Assembly (NCBI GenBank): GCA_037783545.1
Contig: JBBELK010000008.1
Coordinates: 1,379,001-1,443,000 of the forward strand
Direction of reading: 5' to 3'
DNA: 64,000 bases
From: Henricia sp. BOLD:AAB3569
Lineage: Eukaryota; Echinodermata; Asteroidea; Spinulosida; Echinasteridae
Both the position numbers and the translations under genes were made by a program. Below are positions 1-13,600 of this stretch, piece by piece; positions within the stretch are counted from its first letter, which is position 1; each line of letters begins with the position of its first letter. Under the pieces are notes generated by a model. That model made no database searches and was not told where the DNA came from. It worked only from the letters and a program-made list of their open reading frames with translations.

Positions 1-2706
1 ACGAAAGAGCGCCCTCTAGCGGCAAGTTGAAAAATGGCCAAAACCTATTTTGAGGAGATGTCTGTGGCGAAGTTTTTGCAAATTGGCGCAAAATTGGTGC
101 ATATGTTCACTGAGGGTCAGTGAACACGCCCATACCTTCAAAAGTTTGATGACGTCACCAGGTGTCAAATTACACTCAGTTGAACATGCGTTCTTCTAAC
201 GGCAATATCTAGAAAACGAAAAGGCCGATGGAGGTCAAATTTTGTGTTTTAGTATTGTTGTGACTTAATCTAATGCATATTATCAGCAAAAGTTGGTAGC
301 GTAACGATGACGTCATCAAATAAGCGCGTTTGTGCAGCATACATTAGCCAAGGTCGTTCACTTCCTCTATTGGTCGTATGACCTTGAAACCTTGCAGGGA
401 CGTAGACTTGGTCATTAACATATAACATACTAAGTTACATTAGTGTGACGTCATTTGTTGATTTGTTATTAATTTTTTAATCTAGCAACCTATACTACAG
501 CATACACACAGTGCAGAATATATGAGTGTACATAAACATGCATACACTATCCCCAAGTCCCATAGACAAACCACAGTCTGTATCGCTGGTCTAAGTGTCG
601 CCTGCAAAGCTTGGATCATCATCAAACTTGGTCACAATAAGGAACCCATAGTAAAGTACTATACCAAAGAGGTTACATCTTGATGACGTCACCAGGTGTC
701 AGATTACATGTGTCTGAAATTTAATGCCTTAAAAATTCAAAAATCTGTAAAAATTCAACCGTTTGACATACAAACATTTTTGTTTCGGCAATGGTCATGA
801 CTATCCAATGTCTAAATTTCATGCAGAGACAATGACCTTGAAACTTGCTTCCTATTGGTCGAAAACGAGGCTGCCCTGTCATTTAAAACTGGTAGCAGAT
901 ACCGAAATCGGGTCAAAAGTGTTAGTCTCAGGACCCCTTGGGCATCAAAAAAATACCAAAAATTAGGTCGTCACACGAAAGAGCGCCCTCTAGCGGCAAG
1001 TTAAAAAATGGCCAAAACGCGTTTTTAAGAGATGTCTGTGGCGAAGTTTTTGCAAATTGGCCCAAAATTGGTGCATATGTTCACTGAGGGTCAGTTAACA
1101 TGCCCATACCTTCAAAATTTTGATGACGTCATCAGGTGTCAAATTACACTCAGTTGAACATGCATTCTTTTAACAACTATATATAGAGAACAAAAAGGCC
1201 GATGAAGGTCAAATTGTGTGTTTTAGGTTTGTTGTGACTTGGTCTAATGCATATTAGCAGCAAAATTTGGTGGCGTAACGATGACGTCATCAAATAAGCC
1301 CGTTTGTGCAGCATACATTAGCCAAGGTCGTTCACTTCCTGTATTGGTCGTATGACCTTGAAACCTAGCAGGTACGTAGACCTGGACATTAACATGTAAC
1401 ATACCAAGTTACATTAGTATGACATGCATATTTTGTTGATTTATTATGAATTTTTAAATCTTGTCACTGTGCATGTACATGTACATGTACGGTATGCATT
1501 TACATTGTACAAAATGTACATGTAGTATTATACAGCATGCAGTTTTCCATGCATACAAACATACAAAAAAAGAAAAGCGGAAAGCCATATGCTCTGTTAT
1601 CAACAGACATACCTCTAGTTTTTTTTTTTTTTTTTTTAGCTTTTTTTATTCTTCTCCCAAAACCTCATAGACAAAGCGCATGGTCTTTCGGCCTGGCAAA
1701 ATGGTCACTTGCAAAGCTCGGATCATCATCAAACTTGGTCACAACAATCACCTCATAATGAAGTACTGCACAAATGTGTTTACATTTTGATGACGTCATC
1801 AGGTGTCAGATTACAAGCGTTTGAAATATATGGCCTTCAAATTGAAACTTCTGTAAAAATTCAACCGTTTGAGATACAAACTTTATTCCTTCGGCAATGG
1901 TCATGACTATCCAAGGTCTAAATTTCATACACAGACATTGACCTTGAATCTTGCTTCCTATTGGTCGAAAACGAGGCTGCCCTGTCATTTAAAACTGGTA
2001 GCAGATACAGAGATCGGGTCAAAAGTGTTAGTCTCAAGACCTCTTGGGCATTCCAAAAATACCAAAAGTTAAGTCGTGACACGAAAGAGCGCCCTCTAGC
2101 GGCAGGTTGAAAAATGGCCAAAACCTATTTTGAAGAGATGTCTGTGGCGAAGTTTTTGCAAATTGGCCCAAAATTGGTGCATATGTTCACTGAGGGTCAG
2201 TGTACACGCCCATACCTTCAAAAGTTTGATGACGTCACCAGGTGTCAAATTACACTCAGTTGAACATGCGTTCTTCTAACGGTTATATCTAGAGAACGAA
2301 AAGGCCGATGGAGGTCAAATTTTGTGTTTTAGGTTTGTTGTGACTTGGTCTAATGCATATTAGCAGCAAAATTTGGTGGCGTAACGATGACGTCATCAAA
2401 TAAGCCCGTTTGTGCAGCATACATTAGCCAAGGTCGTTCACTTCCTCTGATGGGCATATGACCTTGAAACCTAGCAGGGACGTAGACTTGGTCATTGACA
2501 TGTAACATACCAAGTTACATTAGTGTGACGGCATTTGTTGATTTGTTATGAATTTTTAAATCTGGCAACCTATACTACAGCATACACACTGTGCAGTATA
2601 TTATGAGTATACATAAGCATGTACAATATGCATACATCTGCACTACGCCATATCCCATAGACAAAGCACATAGTATGTCTCACTGGTAGAAGGGTGGCTT
2701 GCAAAG

Positions 2707-5434
2707 CTTGGATCATCTTCAAACTTTGTCACAATAAGGAACCCATAGTAAAGTACTATACCAAAGAGGTTACATCTTGATGACGTCATCAGGTGTCCAA
2801 TTACAAGCGTTTTAAATTTAATGCCTTACATATTCAAAAATCTGTAAAAATTCAACCGTTTGAGATACAAACTTTATTCCTTCGGCAATGATCATGACTA
2901 TCCAAGGTCTAAATTTCATACTTAGACATTGACCTTGAATCTTGCTTCCTATTGGTCGAAAACGAGGCTGCCCTGTCATTTAAAACTGGTAGCAGATACC
3001 AAGATTGGGTCAACGTTGTTAGTCTCGGGACCCCTTGGGCATTACAAAAATACCAAAAGTTAAGTCGTCACACGAAACAGCGCCCTCTAGCGGCAAGTTG
3101 CAAAATGGCCAAAACGCATTTTGAAGAGATGTCTGTGGCGACGTTTTTGCAAATTGGCCCAAAATTGGTGCTTATGTTCACTGAGGGTCAGTGAATATGC
3201 CCATACTTTCAAAAGTTTGATGACGTCACCAGGTGTCAAATTACACTCGCTTGAACGTGCATCCTTTTAACAGCTATATGTAGAGAACGAAACGGCCGAT
3301 GAAGGTCAAATATTTTGTTTCAGGTTTGTTGTGACTTGGTCTAACGCATATTAGCAGCAAAATTTGGAGGCGTAACGATGACGTCATCAAATAAGCCCGT
3401 TTGTACAGCATACATTAGCCAAGGTCGTTCACTTCCTCTAATGGTCGTATGACCTTGAAACCGAGCAGGGACGTAGACTTGGTCATTAACATATAACATA
3501 CCAAGTTACATTAGTGTGACGTCATTTGTTGATTTGTTATGAATTTTTGAATCTGGCAACCTATACTACAGCATACACACAGTGCAGTATATACATGTAT
3601 ACGAGTGTACATAAGCATGTACAATATGCATACATCTGCACTATCCCATAGACAAAGCACACAGTCTGTCTCGGTGCTAGAAGAGTCGCTTGCAAAGCTT
3701 GGATCATCATCAAACTTAGTCACAATAAGGAACCCATAGTAAAGTACTATACCAAAGAGGTTAGATCTTGATGACGTCACCAGGTGTCAGATTACATGTG
3801 TCTGAAATTTAATGCCTTACAAATTGAAAAATCTGTAAAAATTCAACCGTTTGAGATACAATCTTTATTCTTTCGGCACTGGTCATGACTATCCAAGGTC
3901 TAAATTTCATGCAGAGACATTGACCTTGAATCTTGTTTCCTATTGGTCGAAAACGAGGCTGCCTTGTCATTTAAAACTGGTAAGCGATGCCGAGATCGTG
4001 TCAACGGTGTTAGTCTCGGGACCCCTTGGGCATTCAACAAATACAAAAAGTTAAGTCGTCACACGAAACAGCGCCCTCTAGTGACGAGTTGAAAAAAAAC
4101 CAAAACGTATTTTGAATTGGTCAAATGTATAATATCAGCTAAATATTGTGACGTCACGATGACGTAATCAAATAAGAGTTCCTCAAGTATACATTAACCA
4201 AGGTCGTTTACTTTCTCCATTGGTCGTATGACCTTGAAAACTATCAGGTGCCTGGACCTGGTCATTAACATGTAACATACCAAGTTACATTAGTATGACA
4301 TGCATGATTTGTTGATTTATTATGAATTTTTGAATCTTGTCACTGTGCATACTGTACATGTATATGTACGGTATGTATTTATATTGTACAAAGTGTACAT
4401 GTAGTATTATACAGCATGCAGTTTTACATGCATACAAACATACAAAAAAAGAAAAGCGGAAAGCCATATGCTCTGTTATCAACAGACATACCTCTAGTTT
4501 TTAGCTTTTTTTATTCTTCTCCCAAAACCCCATAGACAAAGCGCATGGTCTTTCGGCCTGGCAAAATGGTCACTTGCAAAGCTCGGATCATCATCAAACT
4601 TGGTCACAACAATCACCTCATAGTGAAGTACTGCACAAATGTGTTTACATTTTGATGATGTCATCAGGTGTCAGATTACAAGCGTTTGAAATATATGGCC
4701 TTCAAATTGAAACTTCTGTAAAAATTCAACCGTTTGAGATACAAACTTTATTCTTTCGGCAATGGTCATGACTATCCAAGGTCTAAATTTCATACACAGA
4801 CATTGACCTTGAATCTTGCTTCCTATTGGTCGAAAACGAGGCTGCCCTGTCATTTAAAACTGATAGCAGATACAGAGATCGGGTCAAAAGTGTTAGTCTC
4901 AAGACCTCTTGGGCATTCTAAAAATACCAAAAGTTAAGTCGTGACACGAAAGAGCGCCCTCTAGCGGCAAGTTGAAAAATGGCCAAAACCTATTTTGAAG
5001 AGATGTCTGTGGCGAAGTTTTTGCAAATTGGCCCAAAATTGGTGCATATGTTCACTGAGGGTCAGTGAACATGCCCATACCTTCAAAAGTTTAATGACGT
5101 CACCAGGTGTCAAATTACACTCAGTTGAACATGCGTTCTTCTAACTGTTATATATAGAGAACGAAAAGGCCGATGGAGGTCAAATTTTGTGTTTTAGGTT
5201 TGTTGTGACTTGGTCTAATGCATATTAGCAGCAAAATTTGGTGGCGTAACGATGACGTCATCAAATAAGCCCGTTTGTGCAGCATACATTTGCCAAGGTC
5301 GTTCACTTCCTCTAATGGGCGTATGACCTTGAAACCTAGCAGGGACGTAGACGTGGTCATTAACATATAACATACCAAGTTACATTAGTGTGACGTCCTT
5401 TGTTGATTTGTTATGAATTTTTGAATCTGGCAAC
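2707..5434 (+). repeat. 2728-bp tandem duplication, copy 1
   Basis: This higher-order unit spans about three satellite monomers and is followed immediately by a second copy at exactly +2728. Every stretch I compared between the copies, including private variants, is the same. It looks like a very recent unequal crossover or an assembly duplication. Confidence 0.9.
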
Positions 5435-8162
5435 CTTGGATCATCTTCAAACTTTGTCACAATAAGGAACCCATAGTAAAGTACTATACCAAAGAGGTTA
5501 CATCTTGATGACGTCATCAGGTGTCCAATTACAAGCGTTTTAAATTTAATGCCTTACATATTCAAAAATCTGTAAAAATTCAACCGTTTGAGATACAAAC
5601 TTTATTCCTTCGGCAATGATCATGACTATCCAAGGTCTAAATTTCATACTTAGACATTGACCTTGAATCTTGCTTCCTATTGGTCGAAAACGAGGCTGCC
5701 CTGTCATTTAAAACTGGTAGCAGATACCAAGATTGGGTCAACGTTGTTAGTCTCGGGACCCCTTGGGCATTACAAAAATACCAAAAGTTAAGTCGTCACA
5801 CGAAACAGCGCCCTCTAGCGGCAAGTTGCAAAATGGCCAAAACGCATTTTGAAGAGATGTCTGTGGCGACGTTTTTGCAAATTGGCCCAAAATTGGTGCT
5901 TATGTTCACTGAGGGTCAGTGAATATGCCCATACTTTCAAAAGTTTGATGACGTCACCAGGTGTCAAATTACACTCGCTTGAACGTGCATCCTTTTAACA
6001 GCTATATGTAGAGAACGAAACGGCCGATGAAGGTCAAATATTTTGTTTCAGGTTTGTTGTGACTTGGTCTAACGCATATTAGCAGCAAAATTTGGAGGCG
6101 TAACGATGACGTCATCAAATAAGCCCGTTTGTACAGCATACATTAGCCAAGGTCGTTCACTTCCTCTAATGGTCGTATGACCTTGAAACCGAGCAGGGAC
6201 GTAGACTTGGTCATTAACATATAACATACCAAGTTACATTAGTGTGACGTCATTTGTTGATTTGTTATGAATTTTTGAATCTGGCAACCTATACTACAGC
6301 ATACACACAGTGCAGTATATACATGTATACGAGTGTACATAAGCATGTACAATATGCATACATCTGCACTATCCCATAGACAAAGCACACAGTCTGTCTC
6401 GGTGCTAGAAGAGTCGCTTGCAAAGCTTGGATCATCATCAAACTTAGTCACAATAAGGAACCCATAGTAAAGTACTATACCAAAGAGGTTAGATCTTGAT
6501 GACGTCACCAGGTGTCAGATTACATGTGTCTGAAATTTAATGCCTTACAAATTGAAAAATCTGTAAAAATTCAACCGTTTGAGATACAATCTTTATTCTT
6601 TCGGCACTGGTCATGACTATCCAAGGTCTAAATTTCATGCAGAGACATTGACCTTGAATCTTGTTTCCTATTGGTCGAAAACGAGGCTGCCTTGTCATTT
6701 AAAACTGGTAAGCGATGCCGAGATCGTGTCAACGGTGTTAGTCTCGGGACCCCTTGGGCATTCAACAAATACAAAAAGTTAAGTCGTCACACGAAACAGC
6801 GCCCTCTAGTGACGAGTTGAAAAAAAACCAAAACGTATTTTGAATTGGTCAAATGTATAATATCAGCTAAATATTGTGACGTCACGATGACGTAATCAAA
6901 TAAGAGTTCCTCAAGTATACATTAACCAAGGTCGTTTACTTTCTCCATTGGTCGTATGACCTTGAAAACTATCAGGTGCCTGGACCTGGTCATTAACATG
7001 TAACATACCAAGTTACATTAGTATGACATGCATGATTTGTTGATTTATTATGAATTTTTGAATCTTGTCACTGTGCATACTGTACATGTATATGTACGGT
7101 ATGTATTTATATTGTACAAAGTGTACATGTAGTATTATACAGCATGCAGTTTTACATGCATACAAACATACAAAAAAAGAAAAGCGGAAAGCCATATGCT
7201 CTGTTATCAACAGACATACCTCTAGTTTTTAGCTTTTTTTATTCTTCTCCCAAAACCCCATAGACAAAGCGCATGGTCTTTCGGCCTGGCAAAATGGTCA
7301 CTTGCAAAGCTCGGATCATCATCAAACTTGGTCACAACAATCACCTCATAGTGAAGTACTGCACAAATGTGTTTACATTTTGATGATGTCATCAGGTGTC
7401 AGATTACAAGCGTTTGAAATATATGGCCTTCAAATTGAAACTTCTGTAAAAATTCAACCGTTTGAGATACAAACTTTATTCTTTCGGCAATGGTCATGAC
7501 TATCCAAGGTCTAAATTTCATACACAGACATTGACCTTGAATCTTGCTTCCTATTGGTCGAAAACGAGGCTGCCCTGTCATTTAAAACTGATAGCAGATA
7601 CAGAGATCGGGTCAAAAGTGTTAGTCTCAAGACCTCTTGGGCATTCTAAAAATACCAAAAGTTAAGTCGTGACACGAAAGAGCGCCCTCTAGCGGCAAGT
7701 TGAAAAATGGCCAAAACCTATTTTGAAGAGATGTCTGTGGCGAAGTTTTTGCAAATTGGCCCAAAATTGGTGCATATGTTCACTGAGGGTCAGTGAACAT
7801 GCCCATACCTTCAAAAGTTTAATGACGTCACCAGGTGTCAAATTACACTCAGTTGAACATGCGTTCTTCTAACTGTTATATATAGAGAACGAAAAGGCCG
7901 ATGGAGGTCAAATTTTGTGTTTTAGGTTTGTTGTGACTTGGTCTAATGCATATTAGCAGCAAAATTTGGTGGCGTAACGATGACGTCATCAAATAAGCCC
8001 GTTTGTGCAGCATACATTTGCCAAGGTCGTTCACTTCCTCTAATGGGCGTATGACCTTGAAACCTAGCAGGGACGTAGACGTGGTCATTAACATATAACA
8101 TACCAAGTTACATTAGTGTGACGTCCTTTGTTGATTTGTTATGAATTTTTGAATCTGGCAAC
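5435..8162 (+). repeat. 2728-bp tandem duplication, copy 2
   Basis: This is the second copy of the unit at 2707-5434. The join at 5434/5435 lies where CTGGCAAC meets CTTGGATCATC, so the TACATGTA-rich part expected there is missing at the seam. After 8162 the ordinary monomer sequence resumes. Confidence 0.9.
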
Positions 8163-9070
8163 CTATACCACAGCATACACACAGTGCAGTATATACGGGT
8201 GTACATAAGCATGAACAATCGCCATACATCTGCACTACCCCATTTCCCATAGACAAAGCACATAGTCTATCTCGCTGCTAGAAGGGTCGCTTGCAAAGCT
8301 TGGATCATCATCAAACTTGGTCACAATAAGGAACCCATACTAAAGTACTATACCAAAGAGGTTACATCTTGATGACGTCACCAGGGGTCAGATTACATGT
8401 GTCTGAAATTTAATGCCTTAAAAATTAAAAGATTTGTAAAAATTCAACCGTTTGAGATACAAACATTTTTGTTTCGGCAATGGTCATGACTATCCAATGT
8501 CTAAATTCCATGCAGAGACAATGACCTTGAATCTTGCTTCCTATTGGTCGAAAACGAGGCTGCGTTGTCATTTAAAACTGGTAGCAGATACCGAAATTGG
8601 GTCAACGTTGTTAGTCTCGGGACCCCTTGGGCATTACAAAAATACCAAAAGTTAAGTCGTCACACGAAACAGCGCCCTCTAGCGGCAAGTTGAAAAATGG
8701 CCAAAACGCATTTTGAAGAGATGTCTGTGGCGAAGTTTTTGCAAATTAGCCCAAAATTGGTGCATATGTTCACTGAGGGTCAGTGAATACGCCCATACTT
8801 TCAAACGTTTGATGACGTCACCAGGTGTCAAATTACACTCAGTTGAACATGCGTTCTTCTAACGGTTATATCTAGGGAACGAAAAGGCCGATGGAGGTCA
8901 AATTTTGTGTTTTAGGTTTGTTGTGACTTGGTCTAATGCATATTAGCAGCAAAATTTGGTGGCGTAACGATGACGTCATCAAATAAGCCCGTTTGTGCAG
9001 CATACATTAGCCAAGGTCGTTCACTTCCTCTAATGGGCGTATGACCTTGAAACCTAGCAGGGACGTAGAC

Positions 9071-10646
9071 TTGGTCATTAACATATAACATATCAAATTA
9101 CATTAGTGTGACGTCATTTGTTGATTTGTTATGAATTTTTGAATCTGGCAACCTATACCACAGCATACACACAGTGCAGTATATACGAGTGTACATAAGC
9201 ATGTACAATATGCATACATCTGCACTACCCCATTTCCCATAGACAAAGCACATAGTCTATCTCGCTGCTAGAAGGGTCGCTTGCAAAGCTTGGATCATCA
9301 TCAAACTTGGTCACAATAAGGAACCCATAGTAAAGTACTATACCAAAGAGGTTACATCTTGATGACGTCACCAGGTGTCAGATTACATGTGTCTGAAATT
9401 TAATGCCTTAACAATTCAAAAATCTGTAAAAATTCAACCGTTTGAGATACAAACTTTATTCCTTCGGCAATGGTCATGACTATCCAAGGTCTAAATTTCA
9501 TACACAGACATTGACCTTGAATCTTGCTTCCTATTGGTCGAAAACGAGGCTGCCCTGTCATTTAAAACTGGTAGCAGATACAGAGATCGGGTCAAAAGTG
9601 TTAGTCTCAAGACCTCTTGGGCATTCCAAAAATACCAAAAGTTAAGTCGTGACACGAAAGAGCGCCCTCTAGCGGCAAGTTGAAAAATGGCCAAAACATA
9701 TTTTGAAGAGATGTCTGTGGCGAAGTTTTTGCAAATTGGCCCAAAATTGGTGCATATGTTCACTGAAGTTCAGTGAACACGCCCATACCTTCAAAAGTTT
9801 GATGACGTCACCAGGTGTCAAATTACACTCAGTTGAACATGCGTTCTTCTAACGGTTATATCTAGGGAACGAAAAGGCCGATGGAGGTCAAATTTTGTGT
9901 TTTAGGTTTGTTGTGACTTGGTCTAATGCATATTAGCAGCAACATTTGGTGCCGTAACGATGACGTCATCAAATAAGCCCGTTTGTGCAGCATACATTAG
10001 CCAAGGTCGTTCACTTCCTCTTGGTCATTAACATATAACATATCAAATTACATTAGTGTGACGTCATTTGTTGATTTGTTATGAATTTTTGAATCTGGCA
10101 ACCTATACCACAGCATACACACAGTGCAGTATATACGAGTGTACATAAGCATGTACAATATGCATACATCTGCACTACCCCATTTCCCATAGACAAAGCA
10201 CATAGTCTATCTCGCTGCTAGAAGGGTCGCTTGCAAAGCTTGGATCATCATCAAACTTGGTCACAATAAGGAACCCATAGTAAAGTACTATACCAAAGAG
10301 GTTACATCTTGATGACGTCACCAGGTGTCAGATTACATGTGTCTGAAATTTAATGCCTTAACAATTCAAAAATCTGTAAAAATTCAACCGTTTGAGATAC
10401 AAACTTTATTCCTTCGGCAATGGTCATGACTATCCAAGGTCTAAATTTCATACACAGACATTGACCTTGAATCTTGCTTCCTATTGGTCGAAAACGAGGC
10501 TGCCCTGTCATTTAAAACTGGTAGCAGATACAGAGATCGGGTCAAAAGTGTTAGTCTCAAGACCTCTTGGGCATTCCAAAAATACCAAAAGTTAAGTCGT
10601 GACACGAAAGAGCGCCCTCTAGCGGCAAGTTGAAAAATGGCCAAAA
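9071..10646 (+). repeat. 950-bp tandem duplication within the satellite
   Basis: The sequence starting TTGGTCATTAACATATAAC at 9071 restarts at 10021, 950 bp later, and stays nearly identical until about 10646. The seam at 10020/10021 deletes about 40 bp of monomer between CACTTCCTC and TTGGTCATT. It is another local unequal-crossover product. Confidence 0.8.
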
Positions 10647-13600
10647 CGCGTTTTGAACAGATGTCTGTTGCGAAGTTACATTAGTGTGACGTCTTTTGTT
10701 GATTTGTTATGAATTTTTGAATCTGGCAACCTTTACAACAGCATACACACAGTGCAGTATATACGAGTGTACACAAGCATGTACAATATGCATACATCTG
10801 CACTACAACATATCCCATAGACAAAGCACATAGTCTATCCCGCTGCTAGAAGGGTCGCTTGCAAAGCTTGGATCATCATCAAACTTGGTCAAAATGAGGA
10901 ACCCAAAGTAAAGTACTATACCAAAGAGGTTACATATTAATGACGTCACCAGGTGTCAGATTACAAGCGTTTGAAATATATGGCCTTCAATATTGAAACT
11001 TCTGTAAAAATTCAACCGTTTGAGATACAAACTTTATTCCTTCGGCAATGGTCATGACTATCCAAGGTCTAAATTTCATACACAGACATTGACCTTGAAT
11101 CTTGCTTCCTATTGGTCGAAAACGAGGCTGCCCTGTCATTTAAAACTGGTAGCAGATACAGAGATTGGGTCAAAAGTGTTAGTCTCAAGACCTCTTGGGC
11201 ATTCCAAAAATACCAAAAGTTAAGTCGTGACACGAAAGAGCGCCCTCTAGCGGCAAGTTGAAAAATGGCCAAAACATATTTTAAAGAGATGTCTGTGGCG
11301 AAGTTTTTGCAAATTGGCCCAAAATTGGTGCATATGTTGACTGAGGGTCAGTGAACATGCCCATACCCTCAAAAGTTTGATGACGTCACCAGGTGTCAAA
11401 TTACACTCGGTTGAACATGCATTATTTTAACTGCTATATCTATAGAACGAAAATGCCGATCAAGGTCAAATGTTGTGTTTTAGGTTTGTTATGACTTGGT
11501 CTAATGCATATTAGCAGCAAAACTTGGTGGCGTAACGATGACGTCATCAAATAAGCCCGTTTGTGCAGCATGCATTAGCCAAGGCCGTTCACTTCCTCTA
11601 ATGGTCGTACGACCTTGAAACCTAGCAGGGACGTAGACTTGGTCATTGACAAGTAACATACCAAGTTACAATAGTGTGACGTCATTTGTTGATTTGTTAT
11701 GAATTTTTGAATCTGGCAACCTATACTACAGCATACACACTGTGCAGTATATTATGAGTATACATAAGCATATATAATATGCATACATCTGCACTGCGCC
11801 ATATCCCGTAGACAAAGCAGTTTGATTACGTCGCCAGGTGTCAAATTACACTCGGTTAAACATGCGTTCTTCTAACGGTTATATCTAGAGAACGAAATAG
11901 CCGATGGAGGTCAAATTTTGTGTTTTAGCAGGTACGTAGAGTTTTACATGCATACAAACATACAAAAAAACAAAAGCGGAAAGCCATATGCTCTGTTATC
12001 AACAGACATACCTCTAGTTTTTTTAGCTTTTTTTATTCTTCCGTCAAAACCCCATAGACAAAGCGCATGGTCTTTCGGCCTGGCAAAATGGTCACTTGCA
12101 AAGCTCGGATCATCATCAAACTTGGTCACAACAATCACCTCATAATGAAGTACTGCACAAATGTGTTTACATTTTGATGACGTCATCAGGTGTCAGATTA
12201 CAAGCGTTTGAAATATATGGCCTTCAAATTGAAACTTCTGTAAAAATTCAACCGTTTGAGATACAAACTTTATTCTTTCGGCAATGGTCATGACTATCCA
12301 AGGTCTAAATTTCATACAGAGACATTGACCTTGAATCTTGCTTCCTATTGGTCGAAAACGAGGCTGCCCTGTCATTTAAAACTGGTAGCAGATACAGAGA
12401 TCGGGTCAAAAGTGTTAGTCTCAAGACCTCTTGGGCATTCCAAAAATACCAAAAGTTAAGTCGTGACACGAAAGAGCGCCCTCTAGCGGCAAGTTGAAAA
12501 ATGGCCAAAACCTATTTTGAAGAGATGTCTGTGGCGAAGTTTTTGCAAATTGGCCCAAAATTGGTGCATATGTTCACTGAGGGTCAGTGAACACGCCCAT
12601 ACCTTCAACAGTTTGATGACGTCACCAGGTGTCAAATTACACTCAGTTGAACATGCGTTCTTCTAACGGTTATATATAGAGAACGAAAAGGCCGATGGAG
12701 GTCAAATTTTGTGTTTTAGGTTTGTTGTGACTTAGTCTAATGCATATTAGCAGCAAAATTTGGTGGCGTAACGATGACGTCATCAAATAAGCCCGTTTGT
12801 GCAGCATACATTTGCCAAGGTCGTTCACTTCCTCTAATGGGCGTATGACCTTGAAACCTAGCAGGGACGTAGACGTGGTCATTAACATATAACATACCAA
12901 GTTACATTAGTGTGACGTCCTTTGTTGATTTGTTATGAATTTTTGAATCTGGCAACCTATACCACAGCATACACACAGTGCAGTATATACGGGTGTACAT
13001 AAGCATGAACAATATGCATACATCTGCACTACCCCATTTCCCATAGACAAAGCACATAGTCTATCTCGCTGCTAGAAGGGTCGCTTGCAAAGCTTGGATC
13101 ATCATCAAACTTGGTCACAATAAGGAACCCATAGTAAAGTACTATACCAAAGAGGTTACATCTTGATGACGTCACCAGGTGTCAGATTACATGTGTCTGA
13201 AATTTAATGACTTAAACATTCAACAATCTGTAAAAATTCAACCGTTTGAGATACAAACTTTATTCTTTCGGCAATGTTCATGACTATCGAAGGTCTAAAT
13301 TTCATACAGAGACATTGACCTTGAATCTTGCTTCCTATTGGTCGAAATTGAGGCTGCCCTGTCATTTAAAACTGGTAGCAGATACCGAGATCGGGTCAAA
13401 AGTTTTAGTCTCAGGACCCCTTGGGCATCAAAAAAATACCAAAAGTTAGGTCGTCACACAAAAGAGCGCCCTCTAGCGGCAAGTTGAAAAATTGTCAAAA
13501 CGCGTTTTTAAGAGATGTCTGTGGCGAAGTTTTTGCTAATTGGCCCAAAATTGGTGAATATGGTCACTGAGGGACAGTGAACATGCCCATACCTTCAAAA

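Noticed and set aside
763-966. Recurring 67-residue frame starting MRYKLYSFG/MTYKHFCFG, and the overlapping MAIFQLAARG frame on the other strand, in nearly every monomer
   Set aside because: They repeat because the satellite repeats. Both strands are open over the same bases, no domain is recognisable, and diverged copies do not keep the frame.
3511-3780. TKFDDDPSFASD frame shared by many monomers
   Set aside because: It lies within a shared DNA block (CAAAGCTTGGATCATCATCAA), and conservation is at DNA level without codon bias.
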